Source of the DNA: an uncultured Marinomonas sp.
GTDB lineage: Bacteria; Pseudomonadota; Gammaproteobacteria; Pseudomonadales; Marinomonadaceae
Assembly (NCBI GenBank): GCA_947493575.1
Contig: CANLRQ010000025.1
Location: 1-42,714 of the forward strand
Direction: 5' to 3'
Length of the DNA stretch: 42,714 nucleotides
Every line of letters begins with the position of its first letter. The stretch's first letter is position 1. Shown one piece after another: positions 1-8,320 of this stretch. The translations under genes and the position numbers were made by a program. Under the pieces are notes generated by a model. The model was given only the letters and a program-made list of their open reading frames with translations, was not told the origin of the DNA and ran no database searches.

Positions 1-96
1 TAATAATACGGTATGAATTCCCACGAAGATCGTGGGAACTAGTAAAAGGTGGATTTAATCAAAGAGGCAGATTTGTCAGCCTGAAGACTGACCTAC
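1..96. repeat. Composite palindromic dispersed repeat, copy 1
   Basis: This stretch is repeated in inverted orientation at 40294-40374. Both copies share the segment around GGTATGAATTCCCACG, an imperfect hairpin (TTCCCACG/CGTGGGAA), the string AACTAGTAAA, GGCAGATTTGTC and a second hairpin ending in GACCTAC. Copy 1 has about 18-20 extra bases (roughly 47-65) between the two hairpins. The design of two short hairpins in tandem resembles REP/BIME elements. The rest of the leader up to 299 shows no gene or clear site. Confidence 0.75.
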
Positions 97-299
97 TAAT
101 TTGGTTTTTGCGACCTTGTGAGTTTGACCACCCTCTTTGAAGACATAAGGGGAGGGAGCATTACAGTATTCAATTAAGCAAAAGGCTTCCGTCTTTGCTG
201 AGTATGATTATTAAGTTTTGTGGTGGTCGAGGGTCTTGTAAACTCGGAAGTAGCACATAGCTTCTTACCATGTCGAAAGTCATTCATATAAAACAAAAT

Positions 300-1355
300 T
301 TAGGGGCAACTTTCGCCAATAATCAAATCCGATTCCAGTTCCACACTTTTCGCTTCCCTTAACCCTAAAAACAACTCTGCTGCTACATGCCCTTTTTCAA
401 CACTTTGTTGATGCACCGTGGTAATGGAAGGGTGTAAATTCGCGGCTTCAGGGATACCGTCAAAACCCACTACTTGAATGTCTTCGGGGACTCTCAAGCC
501 CATTTGTAAAGCAACTTGAATCGCGGCAATTGCAATACGATCACTCATACACAGCAATAATTGAGGCCGTTCCATCATGGTGAGCGCCTCCCTTGCTGCT
601 TGATACGCTTGTTTATGGGTGTTAGAAGGAATGTTCCAGATGTTTTCAGGGCTAACACCATAGCCATTCTCGCTCAACGCATCCAAATACCCATTTAGTC
701 TTTGAACAGAGATAGAGGCCGCTTGATCAAACAGTTCATCTTCTTGCATACGGCAAACTCGACTGGTATTTAATAAGCTCAATCCTAAAATCGCAATTTT
801 CTCCGGCTTATGACGCAACGCGTGCAGCGTTACCGCTTTTGCCCCATGATAGTTACCGACATTCACCGAAGTACAGCCTTCGATAAAACCGTCCACGGTA
901 ATCACATGCTTATTCGGCATTAGCCAAGGTGCATTATGGCATTGCTGGGGTTTATGCCCATACACTATAAAGCCATCCACCATAGATGCCTGCATTCTAT
1001 GCTGAGCATCTTGTTCGATGGGATTGGAGGAAAGCAGCAGCATATTGTACTCATGGGCATCCAGCACATCCGCCATGCCTTTTAAAAACTGATTCGCTAC
1101 AGGATCACTGACGCTGTAACTCAAACGATCAGACAATACGACACCGACAATGCCTGTTCTGCCCGTTCTTAGGCTTCGCGCCGCTGCATCTGGCCCAAAG
1201 TACCCCATAGTTTCACATTCAGAGAGGATTTTGTCTCGCAAGGTTGCCGACAACTGATCAGGGCGATTAAACGCATTTGAAACCGTTGCTGTCGACACTT
1301 TCAAGCTTTGTGCCACGTCTCTCAAGGTTAACTTAGGAGTCGTTTTAAATGCCAT
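300..1355 (-). CDS. LacI-family transcriptional regulator of the alpha-glucoside operon
   Basis: This 351-residue protein has the LacI/GalR layout. An N-terminal helix-turn-helix with hinge helix (about residues 9-60, LTLRDVAQSLKVSTATVSNA) is followed by a periplasmic-binding-protein-like effector domain (from about 65, TGIVGVVL, to PEDIQVVGFDGIPEA near 290-305). It is the last gene of the minus-strand sugar operon, 24 nt after the alpha-glucosidase gene, with a GAGGG ribosome site before the ATG. Position and family suggest it represses the fructokinase/aglEFGK/alpha-glucosidase genes and responds to an imported sugar or its product; the inducer cannot be read from sequence. As a distal operon gene it would be autoregulated. 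Family assignment is very firm; the target is inference. Confidence 0.93.
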   Translation of the reverse strand: MAFKTTPKLTLRDVAQSLKVSTATVSNAFNRPDQLSATLRDKILSECETMGYFGPDAAARSLRTGRTGIVGVVLSDRLSYSVSDPVANQFLKGMADVLDAHEYNMLLLSSNPIEQDAQHRMQASMVDGFIVYGHKPQQCHNAPWLMPNKHVITVDGFIEGCTSVNVGNYHGAKAVTLHALRHKPEKIAILGLSLLNTSRVCRMQEDELFDQAASISVQRLNGYLDALSENGYGVSPENIWNIPSNTHKQAYQAAREALTMMERPQLLLCMSDRIAIAAIQVALQMGLRVPEDIQVVGFDGIPEAANLHPSITTVHQQSVEKGHVAAELFLGLREAKSVELESDLIIGESCP

Positions 1356-1379
1356 AACAGTACCCTCTCTTTCATATGT

Positions 1380-2999
1380 TTAATGCACACGAGCATAAAA
1401 TGCCTGATATGCAGGCAATGTCAGAGTATGGCCATCTAACGTGCTATTGAACCCGTGTCCTTGCAAGATTTCAGTGATCGCTATCGGCAAAGTCGCCTGC
1501 TGTTCAGCGGACGTCATATTAATAATAACCAGCATGCTCTTATCTTCTATACGGCGCACATAGGAAATAAGTTCATCATTATGCACAGAAATTTGCTCTA
1601 ACTCACCTTGAATCAATTCTGGCTGTTGTTGACGCCATTTTAATAAAGTACGAACCTTGTGTAATAACGCATTAGGATTCGCTTCTTGCTCCGCCACACT
1701 TAAGCTTAAATGACGTTCATCAACAGGCAACCAAGGCTCTTGTTTGGAAAAACCACCGTGTAACCCATTCTCCCAGACCATAGGAGTACGGCAGCCATCA
1801 CGACCTTTAAACACTGGCCATAGAGGAATCCCATAAGGGTCTTGAATTCGCTCAAAAGGCACATCGGCTTCTGGCAACCCAAGCTCTTCACCTTGATACA
1901 AACACACACTGCCACGTAATGATGTAATTAAGGCCATAGCCACCAGCGGATAAGCTACAGGGTCTTCATTTTCTCCCCATCGTGTTGCAGCTCGCACTAC
2001 ATCGTGATTAGACAAGGCCCAACAAGGCCAACCATCACCTACAATGTTTTGCATATTCTCCAATACTGAACGAATGTAAGATGGTGAATGTGGGGTATTC
2101 AACAAATCAAATGTATAGGCCATGTGCAACTTATCGCCACCCGAGGTGTATTCCGCCATGCGCTCTAAGGGTTTATCGTCGCCAATTTCTCCCACCGTCG
2201 TTGTACCGGGGAATTCGTCCATTAACACTCTCAATTCTTGTAAGAATGTTAAGTTTTCAGGGCGGCTTAAATCATACACATGTTTTTGATACGTATAAGG
2301 ATTATCGTGCGGCGCTCCCATGGTTTTAGGTTCACCCGGCAACACTGGCGGATTGTCTTCCAAACCTTGGCTATGATAGAAAAAATTCACTGTATCTAAG
2401 CGAAAACCATCTACACCTAATTCCAGCCAAAAACGCATATTATCGAGCTGCTGATGGCGCACTTCGTCGTTATGGAAATTAATATCAGGCTGACTGGTTA
2501 AAAAGTTGTGTAAATAATATTGTAGTCGACGACTGTCCCATTGCCACGCACTACCGCCAAAAATCGATAGCCAGTTATTTGGTGGCGAGCCATCAGGCTT
2601 AGGGTCTGCCCAGACAAACCAATCGGCTTTATCATTGGTTTTATTCTGTCGGCTTTCTTCAAACCAAGGGTGCTGATCCGATGTATGGCTTAATACCTGA
2701 TCGATCATGACTTTAAGATCAAGCCCATGAGCTTTTTTAATAAGCGCCTTAAAATCATCCAATGACCCAAACATAGGATCAATATCTCGATAATCTGACA
2801 CGTCGTAGCCAAAGTCTTTCATAGGTGAGGTGAAAATAGGCGATATCCAAATGGCATCGACACCTAATGAAGCCACATAATCAAGCTTGGATGATATGCC
2901 AGCCAAATCTCCTACACCATCACCGTTTTCATCCATAAAGCTACGTGGATAAATTTGATAAATAATGCCGCCTTTCCACCAATTTAATTGGGTTTTCAT
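1380..2999 (-). CDS. aglA: GH13 alpha-glucosidase (oligo-1,6-glucosidase/sucrase-like, GH13_23 type)
   Basis: This is a cytoplasmic alpha-glucosidase with a (beta/alpha)8 barrel and no signal peptide. The GH13 signature regions are visible: DQVLSHTSDQHPWF, GFRLDTVNFF with the nucleophile Asp near residue 202, TVGEIGDD with the acid/base Glu near 271, and ALSNHDVV with the transition-state Asp near 333. The GFRLDTVN form is typical of the small GH13_23 group that cleaves short alpha-glucosides, including sucrose and maltose. The ATG at 2999 is preferred over a TTG two codons upstream because GGAGT lies about 10 nt before it. The gene sits 19 nt after the transporter ATPase gene and would split the imported sugar. 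The neighbouring fructokinase argues for sucrose. Exact specificity is inferred. Confidence 0.93.
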   Translation of the reverse strand: MKTQLNWWKGGIIYQIYPRSFMDENGDGVGDLAGISSKLDYVASLGVDAIWISPIFTSPMKDFGYDVSDYRDIDPMFGSLDDFKALIKKAHGLDLKVMIDQVLSHTSDQHPWFEESRQNKTNDKADWFVWADPKPDGSPPNNWLSIFGGSAWQWDSRRLQYYLHNFLTSQPDINFHNDEVRHQQLDNMRFWLELGVDGFRLDTVNFFYHSQGLEDNPPVLPGEPKTMGAPHDNPYTYQKHVYDLSRPENLTFLQELRVLMDEFPGTTTVGEIGDDKPLERMAEYTSGGDKLHMAYTFDLLNTPHSPSYIRSVLENMQNIVGDGWPCWALSNHDVVRAATRWGENEDPVAYPLVAMALITSLRGSVCLYQGEELGLPEADVPFERIQDPYGIPLWPVFKGRDGCRTPMVWENGLHGGFSKQEPWLPVDERHLSLSVAEQEANPNALLHKVRTLLKWRQQQPELIQGELEQISVHNDELISYVRRIEDKSMLVIINMTSAEQQATLPIAITEILQGHGFNSTLDGHTLTLPAYQAFYARVH

Positions 3000-3018
3000 A
3001 ACCAATTTACTCCAAAAA

Positions 3019-4116
3019 TCAAAACGCGTTACGGTAATTCAAACCCGCTGTATCAAACACATGCATCTTTTCTGGTGCGGTTGCCAACTTCACTCGACTG
3101 CCTCGTTGGAAATTAGGCGTACCTGAGAGTTTACAAATCACCATCTCTGAGCAACCTTCAACATTAACGTATAAGAGTGTCGCTTCTCCTAGAGATTCAA
3201 TAAATGCGATCTCACCTTCAACCAAATACTCTTCCCCTGTAACGACAAACAAATCTTCTGGACGCACACCAAAACTCACCGCCCCGCCCACATCTTTTAC
3301 AGGCGTTTTAACTGGCACTACTACACTGTCTTTAGATGGAAATTTCACTTGCGATGACGCTCCGGACTGGGTCAACACAGCAGGTAAAATGTTCATTGCA
3401 GGGGAGCCAATAAATTTCGCGACAAACACATTGCGAGGGTGCTCATACAGTTCCAGTGGTGGGCCCACTTGCTCAATATTACCCGCAGATAAGAGCACAA
3501 TTCTGTCAGCCAAAGTCATGGCTTCAACCTGATCGTGGGTAACATAAATCATGGTGGACTCAGGCATACTTTCTTTTAGGTTGGCAATTTCCATTCGTGT
3601 TGCCACACGCAATGCCGCATCCAAGTTGGACAAAGGTTCATCAAACAAAAACACCTTGGGTTTACGAACAATGGCGCGACCAATAGCAACCCTTTGACGC
3701 TGCCCACCAGACAAGGCTTTTGGCAAGCGATCAAGATAATCCGTTAATTGCAGCATTTCCGCCGCTTTGCGAACTTGCGTATCAATGTCCTCTCGGTTGA
3801 CTTTGGCAATTTGCAAACTAAACGCCATATTATCGTAGACACTCATATGTGGATAAAGTGCATAACTTTGAAACACCATGGCGATGCCTCGCATTGCAGG
3901 TGGAATGTCATTGACAAGTTGACCGTCAATTTCCAAGGAACCACCAGATATCTCTTCTAAACCAGAAATCATTCTTAACAAGGTCGATTTACCACAGCCA
4001 GATGGGCCAACAAAAACAATAAATTCACCTTGTTTAATGTCTAAATTAATATCGCGCAATACTTCTACATCGTTGTTATAGACTTTCTTAATATTCGTTA
4101 ACTTTAAATCTGCCAT
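3019..4116 (-). CDS. aglK: Sugar ABC transporter ATPase, MalK/AglK type
   Basis: This 365-residue protein is the energising subunit of the adjacent transporter. Visible motifs are Walker A GPSGCGKST (37-45), Q-loop VFQSYALYP (81-89), signature LSGGQRQR (135-142), Walker B VFLFDEPLSNLD (155-166) and H-loop VTHDQ (192-196). A C-terminal MalK-type regulatory domain (about 240-365) contains FGVRPEDL. It should form a dimer docking on the EAA loops of the two permeases encoded upstream. AGAGG precedes the ATG. It is separated from the permease gene by 153 nt holding a strong hairpin. The family is certain; the substrate is inferred from context. Confidence 0.95.
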   Translation of the reverse strand: MADLKLTNIKKVYNNDVEVLRDINLDIKQGEFIVFVGPSGCGKSTLLRMISGLEEISGGSLEIDGQLVNDIPPAMRGIAMVFQSYALYPHMSVYDNMAFSLQIAKVNREDIDTQVRKAAEMLQLTDYLDRLPKALSGGQRQRVAIGRAIVRKPKVFLFDEPLSNLDAALRVATRMEIANLKESMPESTMIYVTHDQVEAMTLADRIVLLSAGNIEQVGPPLELYEHPRNVFVAKFIGSPAMNILPAVLTQSGASSQVKFPSKDSVVVPVKTPVKDVGGAVSFGVRPEDLFVVTGEEYLVEGEIAFIESLGEATLLYVNVEGCSEMVICKLSGTPNFQRGSRVKLATAPEKMHVFDTAGLNYRNAF

Positions 4117-4145
4117 CTTTAGCCTCTAAAACATGCTTTATGCAC

Positions 4146-4187
4146 TCGGTTGCTCAAAAAAGGTTACTCAGAAAAAAGAGCAACCGA
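4146..4187 (-). other. Intercistronic hairpin between aglG and aglK
   Basis: A perfect 10-bp inverted repeat (TCGGTTGCTC at 4146-4155, GAGCAACCGA at 4178-4187) encloses a 22-nt loop with A-runs on the plus strand, read as U-runs in the minus-strand transcript. It lies in the 153-nt gap inside the operon. It may stabilise the upstream mRNA or partly terminate it. Function is inference; the pairing is visible. Confidence 0.6.
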
Positions 4188-4230
4188 ATGTGTATTCAAT
4201 TGTTTGCTTAGGATTACTTACTCATCGCAT

Positions 4231-4269
4231 CTATTTATCAGAACTATTTATCAGAACTATTTATCAGAA
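4231..4269. repeat. 13-bp tandem repeat (3 copies) abutting the aglG stop codon
   Basis: Three perfect copies of CTATTTATCAGAA occur at 4231-4243, 4244-4256 and 4257-4269. A diverged fourth copy (CTATTTCACTGAA, 4270-4282) contains the aglG stop codon and last codons. The array seems to have grown by slippage from the 3' end of the gene and each unit supplies another TAG. It lies in the untranslated gap before aglK. Confidence 0.85.
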
Positions 4270-5412
4270 CTATTTCACTGAACCAGTTAACAAACCTCTG
4301 ACCAAAAAGCGTTGTAGGCCAAAGAAGACACACAAAGGAATGATAATGGTAATAAATGCGGATGCCGTTAGAATCTCCCAGTTGCCACCACGAGAGCCCA
4401 AGAGTTCACGTAGTTGTCCAGTTAAAACCAACTCGTCTGCGCTGTTTCCTAAGAACACCATGGCAATCAGCAAATCATTCCAAACCCATAAGAATTGAAA
4501 AATCGCAAACGACGCCAAAGCAGGGAAGGATAAAGGCAGAATGATTTTACGGAAAATATCAAAGTCCGTTGCCCCATCAACTCGCGCCGATTCAATAATT
4601 TCCCTTGGCAAACTGGCAATGTAGTTACGCAAAAGATAAATCGCCAAGGGCAAACCAAAGCCTGTATGAGCCAGCCAAATACCGATATAACCTTTCGAAC
4701 CAACCCCAAAAATGCTGCCAATGAAGCTATAGCTTTTTAACAAAGGAATCAGCGACATCTGTAAAGGCACAACCAGCAACCCGACCACAGTAGCGATCAA
4801 TATTGCTCGACCGGGGAACTTCATCCACGCCAATGCATAAGCCGCGAAGGCCGCCACCAATATAGGAATAATCGTCGCTGGAATCGTCACAGTTAACGAA
4901 TTGATAAAGGACTTTCCTAAGCCTTCTGCACTCAGTACTTCACGATAGTTGTCTAAGGTAAATCTGGGGGGAATTTCCGCCGTATAGAAAATACGTTTGC
5001 CCCGCCCTTTAAACGCTTTTGGGGACGTCATTACATAATCGCCATTCTCTAAGACGATCAGTGTTAACCCCTTTTTCAGCTCCGTTTTAGTACCTGAAGT
5101 AAAAGCTTCTGGTTTTAATGAACTGGCACCAAATCGAGTAATCAGGCCCGATTTGCCCTCTTCAAAGACATTGCCTTTTAAAACATAAAGGCCATTTTCT
5201 TGTACTGGCTCTTTAGGAATCGTGGTTCGGCTTACCATCCTTTGCTCAGACACAGACAATGCCGTCCACCAGCCAGATACCGATAGCTGATCTTTATCTC
5301 GTATAGAAGAAATAAACAGCCCTGCCGTAGGCACTGTCCAAATCACCACTAAAAAAAGCACTGTAATATGCATCAGCCAAGTTAATGGCGAACGTTTAGA
5401 TGATTGAATCAT
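4270..5412 (-). CDS. aglG: Alpha-glucoside ABC transporter permease, AglG type
   Basis: This 380-residue inner-membrane permease belongs to the MalG-like family. One N-terminal membrane segment (about 12-32) is followed by a large extracytoplasmic insert (about 35-150), as in AglG proteins. Five more membrane segments follow, with the EAA motif IESARVDGATDFDIF (about 277-291) that docks with the ATPase. It ends in the conserved RGLLTGSVK. GGAGGG lies about 9 nt before the ATG, and the start is only 2 nt after the aglF stop codon, so the two permeases are probably translationally coupled. It would pair with AglF to form the channel. Family confidence is high; the sugar is inferred from the linked GH13 enzyme and fructokinase. 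Confidence 0.93.
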   Translation of the reverse strand: MIQSSKRSPLTWLMHITVLFLVVIWTVPTAGLFISSIRDKDQLSVSGWWTALSVSEQRMVSRTTIPKEPVQENGLYVLKGNVFEEGKSGLITRFGASSLKPEAFTSGTKTELKKGLTLIVLENGDYVMTSPKAFKGRGKRIFYTAEIPPRFTLDNYREVLSAEGLGKSFINSLTVTIPATIIPILVAAFAAYALAWMKFPGRAILIATVVGLLVVPLQMSLIPLLKSYSFIGSIFGVGSKGYIGIWLAHTGFGLPLAIYLLRNYIASLPREIIESARVDGATDFDIFRKIILPLSFPALASFAIFQFLWVWNDLLIAMVFLGNSADELVLTGQLRELLGSRGGNWEILTASAFITIIIPLCVFFGLQRFLVRGLLTGSVK

Positions 5413-5414
5413 GA

Positions 5415-6425
5415 TTAACGGCCCTCCATTTCAGCATTGGCACGACGTATGTTCCAAACCATAATAGGCACCACTAATACCATAATAATAATCGCAACGA
5501 CCGCCCCTCGGCCAAAATCACCGCCACCACGGAACATCCAGTCAAACATTTGGTTCGCTAAAACTTGCGTTCCCCATTGTCCGTTTGTCATCGCCAACAC
5601 CACATCAAAGACTTTTAGCACCAAAATCGTAATCGTCGTCCACACAACGGCAATGGTTCCCCAAATTTGCGGCACCATAATTTTATAAAAGATCTGAAAA
5701 CCATTCGCTCCATCCAGTACGGCGGCTTCAATAGTTTCATCTGGAATCCCCCGTAGCGCTGCGGATAAAATCACCATGGCAAAGCCCGTTTGAATCCAGA
5801 TCAAAATAATCATTAAAAAGATATTGTTCCAAAAATCCAAGGTGATCCATTGCTGTGGTTCGCCGCCAAATAACAAGACAACGGCATTTAACAAGCCAAT
5901 TTGAGGGTCATCACCGCTTCTGAAATCGTATATAAATTTCCAAATTACCGACGCCCCAATAAAAGAAATGGCCATCGGCATAAAAATAAGGCTTTTGGCA
6001 ATGTTGCCCCACCAAATACGGTCGGTCATCACCGCTATGATTAATCCAAAAAACGTTGCTGCTGTCGGCACAACCACCAACCACAACATGTTATTTTTAA
6101 ATGCTTGGTAGAATTCATCGCTATTAAACAACCAAACATAGTTAGAAAGACCAACAAACTCTTCTCCCGTGCGTCCAAAGAAAGACAAGCGAAATGACTC
6201 CACAACGGGATACACCAAATAAAACCCCAAAGCCAACAGCGCAGGGCCTAAAAATAGCCAAGGTCGAATATAACTGGTGATACGCAGATTGCGCGCCACG
6301 ACATCATAAGATCGATTCTTAGAAGGAAAGAGTTTGTCTAAAAGGAAGTTTGAGCCGTAAAAATACGCGGCACAGCCAAGAACCCCGAAAATCACGATCA
6401 CTAAAGCTGAGGCTAACTGACCCAT
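5415..6425 (-). CDS. aglF: Alpha-glucoside ABC transporter permease, AglF type
   Basis: This 336-residue MalF-like permease has an N-terminal membrane segment (about 5-30), a short cytoplasmic stretch, then membrane segments from about residue 55. The EAA motif is IEAAVLDGANGFQIF (about 231-245). AGGAGC lies before the ATG. It is the second transporter gene after the binding protein, from which it is separated by 173 nt containing a 9-bp hairpin. It would form the heterodimeric channel with AglG in the inner membrane. The length fits the AglF family. Confidence 0.93.
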   Translation of the reverse strand: MGQLASALVIVIFGVLGCAAYFYGSNFLLDKLFPSKNRSYDVVARNLRITSYIRPWLFLGPALLALGFYLVYPVVESFRLSFFGRTGEEFVGLSNYVWLFNSDEFYQAFKNNMLWLVVVPTAATFFGLIIAVMTDRIWWGNIAKSLIFMPMAISFIGASVIWKFIYDFRSGDDPQIGLLNAVVLLFGGEPQQWITLDFWNNIFLMIILIWIQTGFAMVILSAALRGIPDETIEAAVLDGANGFQIFYKIMVPQIWGTIAVVWTTITILVLKVFDVVLAMTNGQWGTQVLANQMFDWMFRGGGDFGRGAVVAIIIMVLVVPIMVWNIRRANAEMEGR

Positions 6426-6561
6426 GAGTGCTCCTACTAAATAGTTGCTATTTCAATATCAAATAGCACTAGATGAAATCGAGCGGCTGATCATCCCTAA
6501 TCAATCGGTTGCAAGAACAACACAGTATCCAGACATACCGCTAAGTGTTAGAAAGGAATAA

Positions 6562-6588
6562 CATTCGTAAACTGATCGCTTACGAATG
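6562..6588 (-). other. Hairpin between aglE and aglF
   Basis: A perfect 9-bp inverted repeat (CATTCGTAA 6562-6570, TTACGAATG 6580-6588) with a 9-nt loop lies about 10 nt downstream of the binding-protein stop codon on the minus-strand transcript. No uridine tract follows. In many sugar ABC operons such a hairpin protects the binding-protein message from 3' decay, giving more binding protein than permease. That role is inference. Confidence 0.6.
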
Positions 6589-6598
6589 CCTTAAAATG

Positions 6599-7966
6599 CT
6601 ATTTAATCGCATCCCACGATTTTTGAATGCTTTGAGCCACATCCGTTGCGTCTTTACCACCCGTGTAATCGATCATGCCAGTCCAAAAAGCGCCAGAACC
6701 AATTTTACCCGGCATCAAATCAGACGCATCAAAGCGGAAAGTCGTTGCATAACGTAAGATCTCTCCTTGTTTTTTCGCAGCTTCAGAAGAGTACAACTCT
6801 GGGTTCGCTTTCAAATGAGCCGAGATAAAGCCTGTTTGCGCCATCCATAACTCATGGGCAATAGGTGAACGAATGAAATCTATGAAAGAGCGTGCGCCTT
6901 TAGAATCGTTAGTAATACTGACTAACGTACCGCCACCCAATACAGGGTTGCCTAATGATTTAGACTCATAAGAAGGGAAATAGAAGAAGTCCGCATCCAC
7001 ACCCAATTCCGTTCCTTCAGGGAAGAAGGCTGGAACGAAAGATGCCTGACGATGCAAATAGCATTTCGCAGGTGAAGTAAATAGACCTTTTGGACTATCG
7101 CGGAAATCCGTTGAAGAAACCGACGCAGCGCCACCATCAACATACTGATCATTACGTGCAAACCAACCAAATTCTTCAATGGCAGCAACAACTCTAGGGT
7201 CGTCAAATGGAATGTCATTGCTCACCCATTGATCATACACACTTGCTGGTTGCGTACGTAACATCAAGTCTTCAACCCAATCGGTTGCAGGCCAACCCGT
7301 TGCAGCCCCCGAACCCAGACCAATACACCAAGGTGTACCGCCATCTTCTACAATTTGTTGAGTCAGGGCTTTCAATTCTTCCATGCTTTCTGGAACATCG
7401 TAACCCGCATCATCAAAATTATCTGGGGAATACCAGACTAACGATTTCAAATCCGCACGGTAAAAGACACCGTAAAAATTCTCTGCGCCGTTATCATCTT
7501 TAAAAGTAGCTAGATCAACCCAAGATTGACCCGCAGCATAATCATCCACTACGCCTTGTTTGGCTTCATCGTTTAATGCTGCGACAAAACCTTTCGCCGC
7601 CAAGTCTGCTGCTAAACCCGGTTGTGGAAAAATAGATACATTTGGTGCACTGCCTGCTTGAGCATCTATAACTATTTGCTGCTCAAAAGAATCAGAACCA
7701 GCGTATTCAACCTCAGCTCCGGTTGCTGCCTCAAAGTAGGCAATCACATTATCAAAGTGCTCTTTTTCCGAACCCAACCAAGGGCCAAAAACCGACACTT
7801 TCTCACCTTTTAAGTCGATTGACTTAAGTGCATCATAGCTAGACCAGCTAAAACGCGCATCATCACCGGGTTGGAATATTAAATCGGCAGCGTGTGTACT
7901 AGATACAGTTAAAGCACTTGCAGAAAGTGCTACAGCAACCGCCGTTGAAAGAATTGATTTATTCAT
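6599..7966 (-). CDS. aglE: Alpha-glucoside-binding periplasmic protein, AglE type
   Basis: This is the extracellular solute-binding protein (family 1) of the transporter. The ATG at 7966 is chosen because AGGAGT lies just upstream and the protein then starts with a classical signal peptide (MNKSILS, hydrophobic core, STHA cleavage near residue 26, mature ADLIFQPG). An ATG 36 nt upstream would add a non-signal-like extension. The mature protein is about 430 residues and contains typical stretches such as VSIFPQPGLAADLAAKG and GGGTLVSITNDSKGARSF. It delivers the alpha-glucoside to AglFG. The long leader 7967-8320 separates it from the fructokinase gene and may hold its own promoter. Confidence 0.93.
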   Translation of the reverse strand: MNKSILSTAVAVALSASALTVSSTHAADLIFQPGDDARFSWSSYDALKSIDLKGEKVSVFGPWLGSEKEHFDNVIAYFEAATGAEVEYAGSDSFEQQIVIDAQAGSAPNVSIFPQPGLAADLAAKGFVAALNDEAKQGVVDDYAAGQSWVDLATFKDDNGAENFYGVFYRADLKSLVWYSPDNFDDAGYDVPESMEELKALTQQIVEDGGTPWCIGLGSGAATGWPATDWVEDLMLRTQPASVYDQWVSNDIPFDDPRVVAAIEEFGWFARNDQYVDGGAASVSSTDFRDSPKGLFTSPAKCYLHRQASFVPAFFPEGTELGVDADFFYFPSYESKSLGNPVLGGGTLVSITNDSKGARSFIDFIRSPIAHELWMAQTGFISAHLKANPELYSSEAAKKQGEILRYATTFRFDASDLMPGKIGSGAFWTGMIDYTGGKDATDVAQSIQKSWDAIK

Positions 7967-8263
7967 TGCCACTCCTTTTATCGGAAACATTGGATTATTC
8001 AATGCTCCCTTATTTTTATTTTTACAAAATTATGGGCACGTCTTAATGTTTCTAGAAGGATTAAGAAGCTATTGAAATTATTGTCAAAGGCATGGTGTTT
8101 TTCAACAGAGAGAGGCTCTTAATATTCACTTAATTTAGTGCGTTTTTTAATCAAGAATAAGCCAGAAGATTCACAGAAGAGAAAAAGAAAGAACAAAAGG
8201 GGAAAGTAAAGGAGAACAGATAAGACAAGTAAATCTCTTGCCCTCACCTGTTTTCAATCACTG

Positions 8264-8315
8264 TTTAACAAGCCATCTTTCTGTTTAGATCGACTTTAGA
8301 TTGCCGCTTGTTAAA
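8264..8315. other. 10-bp inverted repeat in the aglE leader
   Basis: TTTAACAAGC (8264-8273) and GCTTGTTAAA (8306-8315) are perfect reverse complements 32 nt apart, directly downstream of the fructokinase stop codon. They could form a long-loop hairpin in RNA or be paired half-sites for a DNA-binding protein such as the LacI-type regulator. No T-tract follows, so it is not a clear terminator. The remainder of 7967-8263 shows no gene. Confidence 0.4.
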
Positions 8316-8320
8316 ATTGG

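Noticed and set aside
4133..4498. 121-residue plus-strand frame
   Set aside because: It is antisense to aglG and the hairpin/repeat gap and shows no protein-like features.
8127..8140. CACT-TAATTT-AGTG palindrome in the aglE leader as a LacI operator
   Set aside because: Only 4-bp arms in AT-rich DNA and no second copy near the fructokinase promoter; too likely by chance.
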